Source of the DNA: Virgibacillus sp. MSP4-1
GTDB taxonomy: Bacteria; Bacillota; Bacilli; Bacillales; Alkalibacillaceae
Assembly: GCF_010092505.1 (NCBI RefSeq)
Contig: NZ_CP048021.1
Span: 2,728,001 to 2,792,000, forward strand
Direction of reading: 5' to 3'
DNA: 64,000 bases
Position numbers and translations under genes: made by a program. Positions 61,246 to 64,000 of the stretch are shown here, in pieces. Numbering within the stretch: the first letter of the stretch is position 1; every line of letters starts with the position of its first letter. The notes below the pieces were generated by a model, which made no database searches, was not told where the DNA came from, and saw only the letters and a program-made list of their open reading frames with translations.

Positions 61246-62151
61246 TTGTCTAAGAGGCTTTTATGGGGAATGATTACCGTCTTAATGGTCACCAATATTA
61301 CAACCGTTCTGCTTTTCACAAACGGAAATCAGGCCTCTATTGATGAATTCGAGGATGGACGTAAGATCCCAAATGAAGTAGCCGTTGTAGGCGACGAATC
61401 AATAAAAGCAGAAGAATGGCTGGATGGGTTGGAACAGAATTATGGTAAAAGCTATTTAAAATCAGCCATTAATCAAAAGGTTGTTTTCCGGTTAGCTGAA
61501 AAACAGAACCTTTCCCTTAATGACAAACTGATTCAGAAAGAGCTGGCAACCATAGAAACCGCCTCAGGAATCATGAGTGACAAAGAAAGAGAGCGTAAAA
61601 GAGAGCAGTGGAAAAAGAACATTCGTTATCAGAATCTGCTCGAGGAACTGCTGACTCAGGATATTCAAGTGACAGATTCAGAAGTTGCTCAGGTATATGA
61701 GGAAGAACCGGATCAGTTTGATTTCCCGACTTCCTACCAGCTGTCGCAAATTATTGTGGAAGATGAATCCACAGCCCAAAAGGTTATTCGTGAGCTTGAA
61801 GGAGGTTCCTCTTTCTCCAGCTTGGCCAAAGAGTATTCTATTGATGAAAACACTAGTGAAAAAGGCGGCGTTTTAGGGTATTTCCCGGAAGACAGTACGT
61901 ATCTGCAGGATATCTATTTTGAAACTGTTGAGAATATGGAGGAGGATTCATATAGTCAGCCCTTTGAAATTGAGGACGGAACTGTGATCCTCTATCTTCA
62001 TCAGGTTCTGCCGGGGATTGATTTACAATTAGAAGATGCACGGAACGAAATCAGGCGGGAAATCGCCAAAAATAAAATGACCCAGGAAATCTCTGCAGAA
62101 TACTTATGGGGAGAAGTCGGAGTTAACTGGATTTATGGCGATCAATCATAG
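61246..62151 (+). CDS. yacD: PpiC-type peptidyl-prolyl isomerase YacD
   Basis: A 301-residue secreted or membrane-anchored foldase. Residues about 5-24 are a hydrophobic signal anchor (LLWGMITVLMVTNITTVLLF) with no lipobox cysteine, unlike PrsA. Residues 150-250 are a parvulin domain (YQLSQIIVEDESTAQKVI, FSSLAKEYSID, GGVLGYFP). TTG start after GAGGTGGAAC. It lies between hslO and cysK as YacD does in B. subtilis. Its clients are not known. Confidence 0.92.
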   Translation: MSKRLLWGMITVLMVTNITTVLLFTNGNQASIDEFEDGRKIPNEVAVVGDESIKAEEWLDGLEQNYGKSYLKSAINQKVVFRLAEKQNLSLNDKLIQKELATIETASGIMSDKERERKREQWKKNIRYQNLLEELLTQDIQVTDSEVAQVYEEEPDQFDFPTSYQLSQIIVEDESTAQKVIRELEGGSSFSSLAKEYSIDENTSEKGGVLGYFPEDSTYLQDIYFETVENMEEDSYSQPFEIEDGTVILYLHQVLPGIDLQLEDARNEIRREIAKNKMTQEISAEYLWGEVGVNWIYGDQS

Positions 62152-62167
62152 ATCGCCATTTATTTTT
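62135..62167 (+). terminator. Terminator overlapping the yacD stop
   Basis: ATGGCGATC and GATCGCCAT enclose the stop codon in the loop, followed by TTATTTTT. Confidence 0.85.
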
Positions 62168-62260
62168 AGTTGTTGTTTTTTTAATAGCCGTAACATACGA
62201 TGTAACAACACCTTTGAAAATATCTTAATGTATTTTAAAGGGGAATTAGCACCAAAATGT

Positions 62261-62289
62261 TTGACATTTCTGTCAGGTTCTCATATTCT
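62261..62289 (+). promoter_or_regulatory. cysK promoter
   Basis: TTGACA (62261-62266), a 17-base spacer and TATTCT (62284-62289). CymR regulates cysK in B. subtilis, but I could not identify a clear CymR box. Confidence 0.65.
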
Positions 62290-62341
62290 ATAATTAAAGT
62301 TTATAAAACATATTAAAATACTCGGAATTAGGGGTGTTAAG

Positions 62342-63268
62342 ATGGAAGTGTTTGAAAATATTGTAGATGTTATTGGCAATACGCCAATTGTTAAGCTGAA
62401 TGGTGCAGGTGACGAAAACAGTGCAGATATCTATGTGAAGCTTGAGTATATGAATCCGGGAAGCTCTGTTAAAGATCGTATTGCCAAGGCTATGATTGAA
62501 GATGCGGAAAAGAAGGGTGAGTTAAAACCGGGGGATACAATTATTGAACCGACAAGCGGAAATACCGGAATTGGACTGGCAATGGTTGCAGCGGCAAAAG
62601 GCTATCGTACCATTTTAACTATGCCTGATACGATGAGTAAGGAGCGTCGCAACTTGCTGCGTGCTTATGGCGCTGAGCTTGTTCTGACTCCGGGAAGCGA
62701 AGCCATGAAGGGAGCCATTGCCAAAGCAGAGGAATTAAAAAATGAACATGGATACTTCATGCCTCAGCAATTTGACAATGAGGCAAATCCTCGTGTTCAT
62801 GCTGAAACAACAGGTAAGGAAATTGTAAAACAAATGGGTGATCAGTTAGATGCCTTTATTTCGGGTATTGGAACTGGTGGTACCATTACAGGTGCGGGAG
62901 AGGTTCTTAAAGAAAATTATGACCATGTTAAGCTTTATGCTGTTGAACCGGAAAATTCCCCTGTTCTTTCAGGTGGTAAGCCTGGTCCCCATAAAATCCA
63001 GGGTATTGGAGCAGGTTTTGTACCTGAAGTATTAGATACCAAAGTTTATGATGATGTCATTACCGTAGCAAACGAAAATGCCTTTGAAACGGCCAGAGAA
63101 ATTGCTAAGTCTCAAGGAATTCTGGGCGGGATTTCCTCAGGTGCCGCTGTATATGCAGCGAAAAAAGTTGCTAAAGAGCTTGGTAAGGGCAAAAAAGTAC
63201 TGGCTATCCTTCCAAGTAACGGTGAGCGCTACCTTTCTACTCCTTTATACAATTTTGAAGATCAATAA
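62342..63268 (+). CDS. cysK: Cysteine synthase A
   Basis: A 308-residue PLP enzyme making cysteine from O-acetylserine and sulfide. The PLP lysine is in [14 protein letters not shown] near residue 44; [15 protein letters not shown] near 72 and the phosphate-binding [12 protein letters not shown] near 179 are intact. The C-terminal [12 protein letters not shown] matches CysK. In B. subtilis CysK also partners with CymR. Preceded by AGGGGTGTTAAG. Next, pabB-pabA-pabC are missing and folP follows directly after a terminator. Confidence 0.97.
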   Translation: MEVFENIVDVIGNTPIVKLNGAGDENSADIYVKLEYMNPGSSVKDRIAKAMIEDAEKKGELKPGDTIIEPTSGNTGIGLAMVAAAKGYRTILTMPDTMSKERRNLLRAYGAELVLTPGSEAMKGAIAKAEELKNEHGYFMPQQFDNEANPRVHAETTGKEIVKQMGDQLDAFISGIGTGGTITGAGEVLKENYDHVKLYAVEPENSPVLSGGKPGPHKIQGIGAGFVPEVLDTKVYDDVITVANENAFETAREIAKSQGILGGISSGAAVYAAKKVAKELGKGKKVLAILPSNGERYLSTPLYNFEDQ

Positions 63269-63279
63269 GAAGAAACTTT

Positions 63280-63306
63280 GGACCAGATACGTTCTGGTCC
63301 TTTTTT
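63280..63306 (+). terminator. Terminator after cysK
   Basis: GGACCAGA and TCTGGTCC around TACGT, followed by TTTTTT. Confidence 0.9.
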
Positions 63307-63418
63307 AATGATGAAATTCGAATAGGGTAGAAGAAGGGATAGCTATTACACTCTGAAAAAATATAAATTCTTTGATAAGATGAGGGAAATGGAAAAGATT
63401 TAGATGGGAGAGAACAAA

Positions 63419-64000
63419 ATGAATCAGATGATCCACATCAACGATAAAAGCTATGATTTAAATAAAAAAACATTAGTTATGGGTATTTTAAACGTAACCC
63501 CTGATTCATTTTCTGATGGTGGGAAATTTTTTGATGAACACAAGGCAGTGGAGCATGCAAAAACGATGGTTCAGGATGGTGCTGATATGATCGATATCGG
63601 CGGAGAGTCCACACGACCTGGACATACTCCTGTTCCGGCTCAGGAAGAACTGGAACGTATTATTCCGAGTATTAAAGCTTTGAGAAAGGCTGTGGATGTG
63701 CCAATATCCGTAGACACATTTAAAGCCAGGACAGCCGATGAGGCACTAAAAGCAGGTGCCCACATCATTAATGACATATGGGGAGCAAAAAAAGATCCGG
63801 AAATTGCCGATGTAGCCGCTGATCATCACGCACCAATCATTTTAATGCATAATCGAAATAATCAGGATTACAGCGACATTATTGAAGATATGAAAAAGGA
63901 TTTGGCAAAAAGTGTGGATATAGCCAAGGAGGCAGGCGTAAAAGATGAACAAATCATATTGGATCCAGGTGTAGGCTTTGCAAAATCAATGGAAGAAAAT
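63419..64000 (+). CDS. folP: Dihydropteroate synthase, N-terminal part (cut by window edge)
   Basis: The frame is open from ATG 63419 to the right edge (194 codons), preceded by GGGAGAGA. Read by hand, it has MGILNVTPDSFSDGG near residue 21, DIGGESTRPGHTPVP near 60, SVDTFKA near 99, and INDIWGAKKDPE. These are the pterin and phosphate binding motifs of DHPS. The C-terminal third lies outside the window. In B. subtilis the gene (sul) follows pabC; here it follows cysK. Confidence 0.95.
   Translation, partial: MNQMIHINDKSYDLNKKTLVMGILNVTPDSFSDGGKFFDEHKAVEHAKTMVQDGADMIDIGGESTRPGHTPVPAQEELERIIPSIKALRKAVDVPISVDTFKARTADEALKAGAHIINDIWGAKKDPEIADVAADHHAPIILMHNRNNQDYSDIIEDMKKDLAKSVDIAKEAGVKDEQIILDPGVGFAKSMEEN

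Overview
The window is a piece of a low-GC Gram-positive, endospore-forming chromosome from the family Bacillaceae. The evidence is the 16S rRNA (11465-13031), the AGGAGG-type ribosome binding sites, and many sporulation genes (sleL, bofA, gin, yabG, sspF, spoVG, fin, spoVT, yabP, yabQ, spoIIE). Gene order from 5.4 kb to the right edge is that of the Bacillus subtilis origin-proximal region from yaaH to sul. The 16S sequence and several acidic protein tails (Ctc, FtsH, a MetG linker) suggest the halotolerant branch (Halobacillus/Pontibacillus/Virgibacillus-like). That placement is an inference and was not checked against a database.

Layout. 0-5.4 kb is not syntenic with B. subtilis: the end of a Ger(x)C germination protein, a small holin-like membrane protein, acsA with a cre site, a 36-codon reverse-strand gene, an NCS2 permease and a DUF3891 protein. 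5.4-11.1 kb is sleL, tadA, SRP RNA, dnaX, yaaK, recR, yaaL and bofA. 11.2-16.8 kb is one rRNA operon without spacer tRNAs, with tandem promoters, processing stems, two Bacillaceae-1-like RNA structures and a dispersed repeat in its 16S-23S spacer. 17.3-24.9 kb is gin, an Orn/Lys/Arg decarboxylase, tmk, darA, yaaR, holB, ricT, yabA, yabB and rsmI. 25.0-40.3 kb is abrB, metG, tatD, yabE, rnmV, rsmA, yabG, veg, sspF, ispE, purR, spoVG, glmU, prs, ctc, pth and fin. 40.4-50.9 kb is mfd, spoVT, yabM, yabN, rqcP, yabP, yabQ, divIC, yabR and two tRNAs on the minus strand. 51.2-64.0 kb is spoIIE, yabS, yabT, tilS, hprT, ftsH, hslO, yacD, cysK and the start of folP.

The genes are mainly housekeeping: clamp loader subunits (dnaX, holB) and the initiation regulator yabA; translation and RNA maturation (tadA, SRP RNA, rnmV, rsmA, rsmI, tilS, metG, pth, rqcP, ctc); repair (recR, mfd); cell envelope and division (glmU, ispE, divIC, ftsH); and sporulation control (abrB, spoVG, bofA, gin, fin, spoVT, spoIIE). 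Several genes next to these in B. subtilis are absent here: xpaC-yaaN, yazA, yabJ, coaX and pabBAC.

The unusual content lies between the genes. Three repeat families recur. The first is a composite structured repeat (AAAGCGGAGGCGAC...GGGAGCCGCAGCTGGACA) whose basal and apical stems covary between copies; one copy sits inside the rRNA operon. The second is a short palindrome (AATGGCCTTCAT / ATGAAGGCCATT), in one place arranged as a 52-bp tandem array. The third ends in GGAAGTTTCACTTTATC and looks like remnants of IS200/IS605-type right ends. The first two occur side by side, in the same order, after mfd and after spoIIE. I see no CRISPR array, no prophage and no intact insertion sequence.
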